A stretch of 64,000 nt of DNA from Lachnospiraceae bacterium (GCA_017450065.1 JAFSYI010000022.1:1-64000), one strand, 5' to 3'; shown: positions 8,213 through 16,778, counted from the first letter of the stretch. The notes: generated by a model not told the origin, from the letters alone. Translations and numbers: made by a program.

Positions 8213-9334
8213 TTACCTCGTAAGCCTCACTTCCGTCTCTGACCATATACGGTCATATGATCTTTTAAGAGGCTTTAACACATATTTATTGAAAATATAA
8301 CCCAGGATCCACAGGGATATCGTCATTATGATATACATCACCGCGCAGAACAGTGTATTGTTTCTTCCCGGAAGGGATGTATGCCGGAATATCCGGTACA
8401 CTATCCTCATAAGTGAACACATCAGGAAGAAATGTATAAGATAGCAGGAATAACTGTTTGATGACAGGAAATCTATGATCTTATATTTCTTTCCTTCTTC
8501 TGCTTTGCTCATACAGTATACGGTCAGCAGAAGCAGTACAAAAAGCAGTGTAGCCGGACCGTATATCTGCGGACTGTCATAATTTTCCCTAATGACCATC
8601 GACATGCCCGATGACAGCATTATCATAAACAGTATATTTAAAAATACATTCCCGAATATCTTCCTTAACCGTTTCTCATACTCTCCTTCGCACAGCTCAC
8701 CGGCAAGCATTCCCATGAAGACCATAAAAGTATATTCCGAATTAAACAGCAGATATATAAGGGCCGGAAAATAAGCTGCCAGCCTTATTCTCCGGTCCTT
8801 CCGGAAAACGTATAAAAAAATATAACCGGAAATATAACCCGTGAAAATGAAATGCTGGAACCACAGCGGATATGCATAATGTATATGTTTATCACCCTGA
8901 ATTCCGACCGTAAGCTTAAAAAGATCGAGAAAATAATCCCGTATACTGAATATATCAGCCATGCCTGCGATCTTAAGCGGCAGAGCTATAAGTGCCGTTG
9001 CGGTTATCACAAGGAAGGACGGAATAATGATGTTCATACATTTATATGCGCACTTCTTTCCGTATTCAAGAGGCCGGAGGGATTCCGTCCGCGTATTGTA
9101 TGACATAAAGAAACCCGCAATAACAAAGAAGGCGATAACTGCATATTCCGCACCGAAAACGCCGAGCAGATATCTGAACAGCGAAGAGCTTCTGAAGGCA
9201 TTAAAGCCGTCCATGGCAGGCTCCAGTTCCATCCTCAGATAGTGATGGGTATATACGCTTACACAGGCCAGTATCCTTATTATATCTATGCCATATATCT
9301 TACCTCTTTTTTTGATCGCGGAATCTCTATCCAT
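8213..9334 (-). CDS. Acyl_transf_3 (OafA/NodX-type) membrane acyltransferase, copy 1
   Basis: A 373-residue integral membrane protein with about ten hydrophobic segments. The N-terminus has the family signature, GIDIIRILACVSVYTHHYLRM with the conserved histidine, followed by FFVIAGFFMSYN. Members move acetyl, succinyl or similar groups from the cytoplasm to extracytoplasmic sugars. It has no fused SGNH domain. GGAG lies 7 bases before the ATG. It is the second gene of the operon 10312 to 3260, directly after a shorter relative. Confidence 0.9.
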   Translation of the reverse strand: MDRDSAIKKRGKIYGIDIIRILACVSVYTHHYLRMELEPAMDGFNAFRSSSLFRYLLGVFGAEYAVIAFFVIAGFFMSYNTRTESLRPLEYGKKCAYKCMNIIIPSFLVITATALIALPLKIAGMADIFSIRDYFLDLFKLTVGIQGDKHIHYAYPLWFQHFIFTGYISGYIFLYVFRKDRRIRLAAYFPALIYLLFNSEYTFMVFMGMLAGELCEGEYEKRLRKIFGNVFLNILFMIMLSSGMSMVIRENYDSPQIYGPATLLFVLLLLTVYCMSKAEEGKKYKIIDFLSSNSYSCYLIHFFLMCSLMRIVYRIFRHTSLPGRNNTLFCAVMYIIMTISLWILGYIFNKYVLKPLKRSYDRIWSETEVRLTR

Positions 9335-9355
9335 ACGTATTCTCCGGGCATTTCG

Positions 9356-10312
9356 TCATGAAATATAGGCCGATATTCTTTTGCATTTCCTTATTAACAG
9401 ACTGACGGCAAAGCTTAATATCAGGGTAAAGAAGAACTTACCCAGATCATAAACGGCCGAATGCTCTCTTCCGAATATCCGCACATATATTATATTGAAA
9501 ATATCATGTATAAGATAAACTGCAAAAACAGCATCCGCAAGGGCAGCGATAACCTTTTTTACCCTGCTGTTCTTCGGATCGATCAGATACCTGGCGGCAA
9601 CAAATAAAGCGATCACCACTACCGCCTCAAAAATATTGAAAAAGGCAGTATTGGGAAATGCAATATACGGGATCAGAAAGACAGCGCCCGCAATGTATAT
9701 GATCTTCCGGAAAGCAGGTGACAGATCATAAGTCACAAGATAGTATCCCAAAACAAAATAAAAGGAGAACCGCAGGCCGCCAAGACCGATACTCCCTGTC
9801 GGCGTGGCTGTCCATTTAAGAATGTCAATGTTCTGAAACGAAGGAATAAATATCGAGAAAACAAAAGCAACAAGGCAATAATACAGACCCAGATTCTTAT
9901 CCCTGTCAATAACGGCTTTAAAGCATGGCGCAAGGATAAACAGACCTGTTATCATATAGCAGTACCATAAATGGTACTGTCCTTCCACAAAGCTTGTTAT
10001 GATAAGCTTAATGTTTACGGTATTACCATCCAAAAGAGGAAACAGAAGATTCTGCAGGAGCGAATATACGGCAGACCAGAAAGCAAAAGCCGTGACGATC
10101 CGGCAGATATTATGTGTATATAACCTTCCTATATCCAGATTATCCCTGCCAAGCATCATCGCGCCGCTTATTGCGGTAAATATAAGAACGCTCCAGTACA
10201 TGTAATATACATACTCGAGATGGGCATGCGCCAGTATGACCGCTGTGACGGAGACTATCCTTAAAACATCTATATAATAAAGATGATCTCTTTTGCCGCC
10301 TTTCATGATCAT
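9356..10312 (-). CDS. Acyl_transf_3 membrane acyltransferase, copy 2
   Basis: A 318-residue polytopic protein of the same family as its downstream neighbour: YIDVLRIVSVTAVILAHAHLEY near the N-terminus, then about nine membrane spans and a C-terminal VYLIHDIFNIIYVRIFG block, also typical of the family. AGAGGA lies 8 bases before the ATG at 10312. It is the first gene of a six-gene minus-strand run and is divergent from a third Acyl_transf_3 gene at 10502, separated by a palindrome-rich control region. Confidence 0.88.
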   Translation of the reverse strand: MIMKGGKRDHLYYIDVLRIVSVTAVILAHAHLEYVYYMYWSVLIFTAISGAMMLGRDNLDIGRLYTHNICRIVTAFAFWSAVYSLLQNLLFPLLDGNTVNIKLIITSFVEGQYHLWYCYMITGLFILAPCFKAVIDRDKNLGLYYCLVAFVFSIFIPSFQNIDILKWTATPTGSIGLGGLRFSFYFVLGYYLVTYDLSPAFRKIIYIAGAVFLIPYIAFPNTAFFNIFEAVVVIALFVAARYLIDPKNSRVKKVIAALADAVFAVYLIHDIFNIIYVRIFGREHSAVYDLGKFFFTLILSFAVSLLIRKCKRISAYIS

Positions 10313-10346
10313 TATCCGCTTCCTCTGCCCTTAATGTTTTCCGTTA

Positions 10347-10375
10347 AGTTTATCATATATCGTACTTATAATCAA
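10347..10375 (-). promoter_or_regulatory. Promoter of the minus-strand operon starting at 10312
   Basis: On the minus strand, TTGATT (10370-10375), 17 bases, TAAACT (10347-10352). The -35 box lies inside the left arm of the large palindrome at 10367-10413. Confidence 0.45.
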
Positions 10376-10413
10376 ATAAAGCGATAAATATCATCTTGTT
10401 TTATTTGATTATA
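10367..10413. promoter_or_regulatory. 14-bp inverted repeat in a divergent control region
   Basis: TATAATCAAATAAA (10367-10380) is a perfect inverted repeat of TTTATTTGATTATA (10400-10413), with 19 bases between. The left arm covers the -35 box of the leftward promoter, and the right arm lies against that of the rightward promoter, so one dimeric regulator could control both genes. Confidence 0.6.
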
Positions 10414-10424
10414 CATGATACAAT
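10396..10424 (+). promoter_or_regulatory. Promoter of the Acyl_transf_3 gene at 10502
   Basis: TTGTTT (10396-10401), 17 bases, TACAAT (10419-10424). The predicted leader of about 70 bases carries the AT-rich hairpin at 10449-10475. Confidence 0.55.
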
Positions 10425-10448
10425 CCTTTGTGGGAGTATGTTTGTCAG

Positions 10449-10475
10449 AATACAATAATTTGTAATTATTGTATT
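10449..10475 (+). promoter_or_regulatory. 12-bp perfect inverted repeat in the leader of the 10502 gene
   Basis: AATACAATAATT (10449-10460), loop TGT, AATTATTGTATT (10464-10475). It lies between the predicted transcription start and the GAGGGA ribosome site. It could be an operator or a leader hairpin; it has no U-tract and is too AT-rich for a normal terminator. Confidence 0.6.
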
Positions 10476-10501
10476 ATACTGGCGCACAATGAGGGAATTG
10501 T

Positions 10502-11626
10502 GTGAATAATAAGGGGAAAAGAAACTGTAATCTGGACATAGTGAAGGCTATTTGTGCATTTATGGTTGTTACCATACATTGCCCAAGTGTTTTATTGCCT
10601 CCGTATATTGAAGCATCGACGCGTATTGCCGTTCCGATGTTTTTTTGCATATCAGGATATTTCTATAACAAGCCTGTCTTTTCAGTTACCTTCAGGAAAA
10701 TTTCAAAAATGCTGCTGATGTTGGCCGTCAGTGAGCTGTTCTATGCCTGTATGTATATAATAGGCGGTCAGGCGGATAAGGTTAAAGCTGCCATCGATAA
10801 CGGTCCGGTAAATATTCTGATGGGAAGATTCATACTCTGGGGGCCGGGCTGGTTCCTGTTGGTTTCCTCCTATACATATGTCATGGCCTATATCCTGGTC
10901 AGGACCGGTATAAAAGAAAAGGCTATGATGGTTCTTACGGTATTGCTGCTGGTCGTTCAATGGCTCAATCCTCTGGGAATAAACAGCGTAACGTTATTCC
11001 TGCGGGGACTGCCTTACTTTATTATGGGAATGCTTATCAGAAGATACGAAGCAAGACTTAGAAAAATCCCGTTTAAAGCCTATGCCGTTTCAGCCGTGGT
11101 ATGCGAGATCATGGTACTGGCCGAAAAATATCTCTGCTTACACAGAGATCTGCCGACAGGATATCCGATACTTGCAGGCACCATTCCGCTTGTAATTTCC
11201 ATATTCTGTATATGTCTGTTTCATGAGACCTTTAACGCGCCGTTTCTTATTTACACAGGCAGAAACCTGAGCATGTATATATATTGCCTGCATGTTGCGG
11301 TCATGTCGGTATTAAGCAGATTTGGCATCGAATATGAATCGCTTTGGCTGTGTGTTATGTGCATTCCGGCTACATTTGTAGTTTATCATGCTCTTAATAC
11401 CGCAAAGAATGTTCTTAAGCATTTTGCCGATCTTCCGGGACAGCTTGAATCACTCTATGGACTGGAGGCAGCCAATCCTGTTCCCGATGCGGTATTACCG
11501 GTTTATCGTGAAGGCGGATATAATGTTCGTCCCGCCTTTAATCCCATCTATTCCGAAGCGGCATACAGAGACGATACCGGGGTATCTGAACCCTTATATG
11601 ACGAACGTGAATATAAGGCAAGTTAA
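10502..11626 (+). CDS. Acyl_transf_3 membrane acyltransferase with a Tyr-rich C-terminal tail
   Basis: A 374-residue protein. Residues 8-305 are a family membrane domain (NLDIVKAICAFMVVTIHCP with the conserved His, then PMFFCISGYF, about ten spans). Residues 306-374 form a polar cytoplasmic-type tail not usual for the family. The tail carries three copies of P-[VIL]-Y-x-E-x-x-Y: PVYREGGY (333-340), PIYSEAAY (348-355) and PLYDEREY (364-371). Translation starts at a GTG with GAGGGA just upstream. It is divergent from the acyltransferase at 10312 and its stop overlaps the opposing GT8 gene by 4 bases. The tail may be a kinase target or docking site; that is inference. Confidence 0.88.
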   Translation: MNNKGKRNCNLDIVKAICAFMVVTIHCPSVLLPPYIEASTRIAVPMFFCISGYFYNKPVFSVTFRKISKMLLMLAVSELFYACMYIIGGQADKVKAAIDNGPVNILMGRFILWGPGWFLLVSSYTYVMAYILVRTGIKEKAMMVLTVLLLVVQWLNPLGINSVTLFLRGLPYFIMGMLIRRYEARLRKIPFKAYAVSAVVCEIMVLAEKYLCLHRDLPTGYPILAGTIPLVISIFCICLFHETFNAPFLIYTGRNLSMYIYCLHVAVMSVLSRFGIEYESLWLCVMCIPATFVVYHALNTAKNVLKHFADLPGQLESLYGLEAANPVPDAVLPVYREGGYNVRPAFNPIYSEAAYRDDTGVSEPLYDEREYKAS

Positions 11627-12615
11627 TGATTTTGATTGCTCTTTCTTATCATCCTGTCATGGACTATATAGAAGATCCGCAGGAACAGGGCTTTGGGAAG
11701 AAGCCTGTACATTGATTTCTCTATTTTAAATACTCCGCCTTTACCGGAAGGCTTCTTTACCATATCATGCCATGGTGATATCTTAAGATATTTATCGAAA
11801 TACGGTGTTGCGGGATGGACATTCCCCTCATGCCATGGCGATTCACCGATATATCTCAGGAAATGTATGATCCCCGGATCCTTCAGTGCTTCTTTAATTT
11901 CTTCACTGCCGTAATATGGTTCTTTGTGTTTATATACACGGCTGTACTGCCTGTATGAATAATCCATATGCACGGGCTGAAGATTATAACGTACCGGAAG
12001 CGTTGATATCTCATCATGCAGTTCCACGTTAAGCACATCCTGATCGACCGTTCCGTAAGTCCTTATGTCACGTATATGTTTATAAATCCTGTCAGAACAG
12101 TTGATTTCCTTCCATCTCTTAAGATCTATAAGAATGACCCCTGAATTGTAATATCTTTCCGTATCATCCATTCCTACGCTTGTCTTAACCGATGAGACCA
12201 AAGAGTCCTGCACCATGCCGATGGCTCTGCCCTTTAAGTCTATGCTTTCAAGCCCTGTTATGTCGCCTTCCACCACGGTGTCGCAGTCTATATAGATGAT
12301 CCTTTCATTCAGATCGGGAAGCAGTCTGTCGATGAACATTTTAAAATATGAATGAGTGTTTTTCCGGAATTGGGTATACTCAAATGTTTTAACAAGATCT
12401 GCATCTTCAAGAAGTATGTCCCCGGTCAGATATGATATCTTAGCCGGGTACTTAAGGCTCAGCGAATTGATCTTTTCTTTATTATCCCCGTTTATACCGT
12501 CATCTATGATATAAATATTTATACTGCCGGCTTCTTTATTGTTTTCCAGGAGAGAGCAGATTGAAACACCCATATACGGGGCATAGTTATTATCGGATTG
12601 ATACAGTATGTTCAT
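11623..12615 (-). CDS. GT8 family glycosyltransferase
   Basis: A 330-residue retaining glycosyltransferase of family 8: N-terminal MNILYQSDNNYAPYMGVSI, then IIYIDCDTVVEGDI with the metal-binding DxD at residues 110-112, YYNSGVILIDLKRW, and VDQDVLNVELHD. Relatives add glucose or galactose from UDP-sugars to surface polysaccharides. AAGGA lies 7 bases upstream of the ATG. The promoter (TTGAAA-N17-TACAAT) shares its -35 region with that of the opposite CapK-like gene at 12750. Confidence 0.9.
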   Translation of the reverse strand: MNILYQSDNNYAPYMGVSICSLLENNKEAGSINIYIIDDGINGDNKEKINSLSLKYPAKISYLTGDILLEDADLVKTFEYTQFRKNTHSYFKMFIDRLLPDLNERIIYIDCDTVVEGDITGLESIDLKGRAIGMVQDSLVSSVKTSVGMDDTERYYNSGVILIDLKRWKEINCSDRIYKHIRDIRTYGTVDQDVLNVELHDEISTLPVRYNLQPVHMDYSYRQYSRVYKHKEPYYGSEEIKEALKDPGIIHFLRYIGESPWHEGNVHPATPYFDKYLKISPWHDMVKKPSGKGGVFKIEKSMYRLLPKALFLRIFYIVHDRMIRKSNQNH

Positions 12616-12668
12616 TTGGGATTCCTTCCTGGTATTATGATGTCGGGCATATATTTATAACCGACAGA

Positions 12669-12697
12669 ATTGTATCATGCATATATATTCTTTTCAA
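12669..12697 (-). promoter_or_regulatory. Promoter of the GT8 gene
   Basis: On the minus strand, TTGAAA (12692-12697), 17 bases, TACAAT (12669-12674). Five bases of its -35 box are also the -35 box of the plus-strand promoter at 12691-12719. Confidence 0.65.
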
Positions 12698-12719
12698 GGC
12701 GGGGATTTTCAGATATAAT
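12691..12719 (+). promoter_or_regulatory. Promoter of the CapK-like gene
   Basis: TTTTCA (12691-12696), 17 bases, TATAAT (12714-12719). It overlaps the leftward promoter at the -35 box, so the two promoters cannot be occupied by polymerase at once. Confidence 0.6.
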
Positions 12720-12749
12720 TAATCCATCATTATTGAAAGCAGACAAACC

Positions 12750-14054
12750 ATGAATATCAAAGACCTGACATCTTCAGAGAGAAAAGCATATAATCGCAGA
12801 CTGCGGATCCGGCTGATGAAGGAATATATAAATATCCGCCTGTTTTCCGAAACCTCACTGCCGCAAAAAAGGCTTGAGCATTTCCTTGATTACGCGGTTA
12901 CGCACTGCAGATATTATAAAAACCTTGGTCTTCGCGGAAAACCCCTGACTTCATTTCCCCTGCTTACCAAGGATATAATACGGGAATCTTACACAGACCT
13001 TATTTCAGATGAAGCAGACAGAATCATATACAGGGAATCATATACCGGAGGATCAACCGGCGAACCGCTTCATTTCATAAATCAGATGGAGTTCGACCCC
13101 GTTTATCAGGTCGTTCTGTGGCAGCGTATGGGATACAGACCGGGAGATATAATCCTTGCAATGGACGGCACCAAGGTGCCGGATGAATCGGTAAGAGCAA
13201 ACATCTTCTGGGGAAAAAAGAATAACAGAAGTCTTCCGTACGGAGGTTATTTTCTTTCCTCACTTTATCTGAATGATGATAATATGCAAAGCTTTACGGA
13301 TTACATCAAAGAGCTTAAGCCGGACTTTATCAGAGGATATCCGATATTTATATATACTATCGCCAAATACATGAAGGATAATGGTATTTCCGTCTCTCAC
13401 AGGATCAAGGGCATCCAGCTGACAAGTGAGAGCAGTCTGCCTTACCAGCATGCGCTTATAGAGGAAGTCTTTAATACCACCGTGTATATGCAGTACGGTC
13501 ATACGGAAAGCTGCGCCTTTGCCTACACTGCGGACAAGAGCCGTATCTACCACACAGAACCGCTGTATGGCTTTATGGAAATACTCAATGAGGCAGGTGA
13601 GCATGTTAAGACAGGAGAAACAGGCGAGATAGTGGTCACCTCATATTTCAATAAGGTAATGCCTCTTATCAGATACAGGACCGGAGATCTCGCGGAGTTC
13701 GGCGGATATGACGGGAACTCCCTGATACTCAACAGGATCGATGGCAGAACTCAGGATTACGTTGTTGACAGCACCGGCCGTAAGGTCATGATAACAGCAC
13801 TTATCATGGCCCAGCATTGCGCAGCCCTCGGTCACATAAGAAAGTGGCAGATAGAGCAGACCGAAAAAGGAACCGTTAATATGAGGATAATCAGAGGCAG
13901 CGATTATACGGAGGACAGCGAGAAAGAACTGTCCCGTCTTTTCATGGACAATGCGGGGATCAATGTCGTTTTCGAATACGTTACTTCTCTGCCGATAACC
14001 GGCCGTGGCAAATCAAAACTGGTAATACAGCACCTGAACAACGGTTACCAATAG
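12750..14054 (+). CDS. CapK/PaaK-like adenylate-forming enzyme
   Basis: A 434-residue member of the phenylacetate-CoA-ligase-like group that includes CapK. The nucleotide-binding loop YTGGSTGEP lies at residues 98-106, QYGHTESC further on, IRYRTGDLAEF at about 307-317, and a C-terminal lobe follows. These enzymes activate a carboxylate as its adenylate; in capsule loci the acid and acceptor are usually unknown. Here it could activate an acyl or amino-acid-like group for attachment to the glycan. It is alone on the plus strand with its own promoter. Only a weak ribosome site (GAAAG) precedes the ATG. Its last 10 bases overlap the opposing gene. Confidence 0.82.
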   Translation: MNIKDLTSSERKAYNRRLRIRLMKEYINIRLFSETSLPQKRLEHFLDYAVTHCRYYKNLGLRGKPLTSFPLLTKDIIRESYTDLISDEADRIIYRESYTGGSTGEPLHFINQMEFDPVYQVVLWQRMGYRPGDIILAMDGTKVPDESVRANIFWGKKNNRSLPYGGYFLSSLYLNDDNMQSFTDYIKELKPDFIRGYPIFIYTIAKYMKDNGISVSHRIKGIQLTSESSLPYQHALIEEVFNTTVYMQYGHTESCAFAYTADKSRIYHTEPLYGFMEILNEAGEHVKTGETGEIVVTSYFNKVMPLIRYRTGDLAEFGGYDGNSLILNRIDGRTQDYVVDSTGRKVMITALIMAQHCAALGHIRKWQIEQTEKGTVNMRIIRGSDYTEDSEKELSRLFMDNAGINVVFEYVTSLPITGRGKSKLVIQHLNNGYQ

Positions 14055-14995
14055 CATCCATCATCGAGATTTCTGTCATCAACAGGTTTTAGATTTTCAT
14101 CCGGCCTGATCCAGTATTCATTAAAATACTTACTGATTGTAGGATGATTCTCCCAACGTTTTCCTTTAATGCCAAACAGCAGCTGTGTCGCTCCCCCCAT
14201 ATGGATTGCCTGTCGTCCGGCTTCTTTGATCTTCGCAGCCAGAGCGAATCCGAAATAACCGCATCCAAGGATCGCAACATCGAAATCATGCGACATTATC
14301 GCACTGTATAAATAGTCGAAGGCTTCGAACCAGTCTCCGAACCGTTCATCCCGTTTACCTGCATAAAACCATATGGCATCCTCTGTTTCCAGCTCGAACC
14401 CGGGAAGTACGTTTTTATTCTCCCATAACAGTTCCCTTCTTGAATATTGATGCTTTATTGCTTCGGAAAAAGGTGATACAACAAGTACTTTTTTTCCTTT
14501 AAGCTTCTCGCTCCACGGGTTTTCATGACGAAACGGTTCCAGGCATTCCGATCTTGAGATATATACGTCAGGCCCGGTATCACAGATATCAAGAAGCGCA
14601 TCGCCCATATGAAGATTACGCCAGATGCCTATCATATCGGCTTGCTTATAGGAATCCATCATTAAGTCTCTGTACCTCGCAGCTCCCTCCGATGCGCTTT
14701 CACCCTGCTTACAGAAAATGTCCAGCCAGTCAAAGTAACGGGTTACCGGGATATGAAAATATTGTTCGGTTATGGACCGTCTTACTATTTCCATCTCGGT
14801 ATAACTGTATCTTAAGAAAGCAAACGGGGTATCACTGCTTAGATATTCCCGTATTTCATCATTTCCTTCCTTAGCGGTATGCACTTTTTTCCCGGCATAT
14901 ACATCCTCGTTATAAATATACTTACCGGTTATTATATGTACCGCTCCGATCATAAGCCATTTTATTTCCTGCATTGCCCATTTGAACTTCTTCAT
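14045..14995 (-). CDS. Polysaccharide-locus protein with GGATQ motif
   Basis: A 316-residue protein of a type seen in capsule clusters and usually annotated as hypothetical; a GT-D-like glycosyltransferase fold has been suggested for similar proteins, but I cannot confirm it here. Visible features are FAFLRYSYTEMEIVRR near the N-terminus, KVLVVSPFSEAIKHQY in the middle, DVAILGCGYFGFALAAKIKEAG, and the C-terminal GGATQLLFGIKGKRW. The ATG at 14995 has AGAGGG 8 bases before it, whereas one at 15022 has none. It is the last gene of the minus-strand run SGNH to here and overlaps the CapK-like gene by 10 bases. Confidence 0.7.
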   Translation of the reverse strand: MKKFKWAMQEIKWLMIGAVHIITGKYIYNEDVYAGKKVHTAKEGNDEIREYLSSDTPFAFLRYSYTEMEIVRRSITEQYFHIPVTRYFDWLDIFCKQGESASEGAARYRDLMMDSYKQADMIGIWRNLHMGDALLDICDTGPDVYISRSECLEPFRHENPWSEKLKGKKVLVVSPFSEAIKHQYSRRELLWENKNVLPGFELETEDAIWFYAGKRDERFGDWFEAFDYLYSAIMSHDFDVAILGCGYFGFALAAKIKEAGRQAIHMGGATQLLFGIKGKRWENHPTISKYFNEYWIRPDENLKPVDDRNLDDGCYW

Positions 14996-15114
14996 CCGGT
15001 CAACCCTCTTAAACTCAACCATAAATCAAATAATTATTATCTTCTTTTGCTACGAAGCGATTTAACTGATCAATAATTTCGTCAGGAATATTCAGATATG
15101 CTTCCTGTACTATT

Positions 15115-15909
15115 TCATTTTTTACGGATAAATACCAGTTCATATGCCTTGTGCAGCAGCTTGGAACTGAGCTTTCCCTTTCTTATTGACCTTATGACCA
15201 CATAGATCGGATAGCCCAGAGGGTAATATCGCTTAAGTATAAGATCAAGCTCACTAAGATGCTCGTCAAAGTGAGCAAGGGTAAATGAAGTACCCCCGAA
15301 CGAAAACCTGCATGTGATCCTGTTCATGGCCTTGAATTTTTTGTTTGTGCTGCACTGATATGATATCCAGTCCCTGTAACAGTTAACCTTGTAGGTCTCC
15401 AGATCGAACTCTCTTTCAGCATAATTATGCCTTTTGGCAAACATGCTCTGGTGGTTTATACAGTCACCAAGGAGCTGATAGAGCTTCGTTGAACAATACC
15501 ATGGATACTTGCGTACTCCTTCACTGCCGTTTTCGTATATGTACAAAACATCTCCGTATATAAAATCAACATCCGGATTATCCTCTATAACCCGGCTTAC
15601 ATCCTTAAGTACATCGGGATCGGCCAGGCAGTCACCTGCATTCATGAAATTAAGATAACTACCCTTTGACAGACGTATCCCTTTATTCATTGCATCATAC
15701 AGCCCCTTGTCCGGCTCTGAAATATGGACAAGCCTGGGATCCGAAAGATATTTTTTGATTATTTCATTTGTTCCGTCAGTAGAGGCACCGTCAACTATTA
15801 TATATTCAAAATCCGTAAAGCTCTGATCGAGAACGGATCTGATCGTAGCCTCGATCACTGATTCTGCCTGATAGCATACTGTTATTATCGTAAACAACGG
15901 TGATTTCAT
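15115..15909 (-). CDS. GT2 family glycosyltransferase
   Basis: A 264-residue inverting glycosyltransferase: LFTIITVCYQAESVIEATI, then FEYIIVDGASTDGT, YDAMNKGIRLSKGSYLNFMNAGD with the usual family metal site, and YGDVLYIY. No membrane anchor is seen, so it acts at the inner face on lipid-linked sugars. The ATG at 15909 has AGAGG 7 bases upstream; a TTG two codons earlier is less likely. It follows the ATP-grasp gene by 23 bases in the same operon. Confidence 0.9.
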   Translation of the reverse strand: MKSPLFTIITVCYQAESVIEATIRSVLDQSFTDFEYIIVDGASTDGTNEIIKKYLSDPRLVHISEPDKGLYDAMNKGIRLSKGSYLNFMNAGDCLADPDVLKDVSRVIEDNPDVDFIYGDVLYIYENGSEGVRKYPWYCSTKLYQLLGDCINHQSMFAKRHNYAEREFDLETYKVNCYRDWISYQCSTNKKFKAMNRITCRFSFGGTSFTLAHFDEHLSELDLILKRYYPLGYPIYVVIRSIRKGKLSSKLLHKAYELVFIRKK

Positions 15910-15932
15910 AAACAAACCTCTTTTGCTGTATT

Positions 15933-16778
15933 TCAGTTAAGATCGATCATCTGTCCTATCTTAAGATCGTATTCTTCGGGAACAAACTTCATGAATCCGC
16001 CGTTTGGTATGACCGTATACTCCGAAAAATACACCTGATCCTCATACTCGTAAAGATCTATCCTGATGAACTTATGACCCTTGGAAAGAGTTGCGGCTAT
16101 TTCAGTCATTTCATCAAGATGCTCAGGCTTCTTTGGCAATTTATCAAACCCCTTGTAATCTATCCTCTGAAACGGAGCGAATTGCCAATCCAGAGTAAGG
16201 AAGCTTATAAGGGCTGTCGTGTGATCGTCAAGACCCACCGAAACATAAATGAATTCAGGCTTGCCGTTAAAACAGTAGAATTTATAATCCGTCATGCCAT
16301 GTTCGCCGCCAACCAGATATTTCTCCGCCAGGACCCTGGGCTTAATATTTCTATAAACCTTCTCTCTGCTGTGCCAGTAATAATTGTAATCCAGACATCC
16401 CTGTATTTTCCGGCGTGCCGCATTCATATCCATTAAAGACTTATCAGGAACCAAATATAATCCTCCCGAGTCGTGATTGCACTTAAGCGCGAAGCTTTCG
16501 GGAAGTGAATCAAAATCAATCTCATCAAAGCTGTCCCAGACCCCGTATGTCGGCACGATGTATTTTTCGCCTATCCTGTCTGCAACATATTGTTTGACCC
16601 TGTACTTATCCACAAGTGTATCATATATGGGATCTGTATTGTACAGCTTCAGCCACTGCAGCTTTTCGTTGAAGGTTTTCGGCGACTTAAGATCCAGCGG
16701 ATAGCCCATGATATATCTGAATTTCAGTTTTGTGAAGGCTTCATCCGAAAGCCATTTTAAGTACCTTGCGTAGTCCAT
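15933..16778 (-). CDS. TupA-like ATP-grasp protein
   Basis: A 281-residue protein of the TupA-like ATP-grasp family: TFNEKLQWLKLYNTDPIY, DKYRVKQYVADRIGEKYIVPTYGVW, ALKCNHDSGG, ITYKFYC-like MTDYKFYCFNGKPEFIYV, then the metal-binding region FIRIDLYEYEDQVYFSEYT. TupA takes part in making teichuronopeptide in Bacillus; ATP-grasp enzymes join a carboxylate to an amine. It sits beside a CapA homologue, so a peptidyl or amino-acid decoration of the glycan is plausible. GGAG lies 5 bases before the ATG. The nearest neighbours are within 45 bases on the same strand. Confidence 0.88.
   Translation of the reverse strand: MDYARYLKWLSDEAFTKLKFRYIMGYPLDLKSPKTFNEKLQWLKLYNTDPIYDTLVDKYRVKQYVADRIGEKYIVPTYGVWDSFDEIDFDSLPESFALKCNHDSGGLYLVPDKSLMDMNAARRKIQGCLDYNYYWHSREKVYRNIKPRVLAEKYLVGGEHGMTDYKFYCFNGKPEFIYVSVGLDDHTTALISFLTLDWQFAPFQRIDYKGFDKLPKKPEHLDEMTEIAATLSKGHKFIRIDLYEYEDQVYFSEYTVIPNGGFMKFVPEEYDLKIGQMIDLN

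Noticed and set aside
10449-10475. Intrinsic terminator
   Set aside because: The stem is only A/T-rich with no following U-run and lies just before a start codon, so an operator or leader structure fits better.
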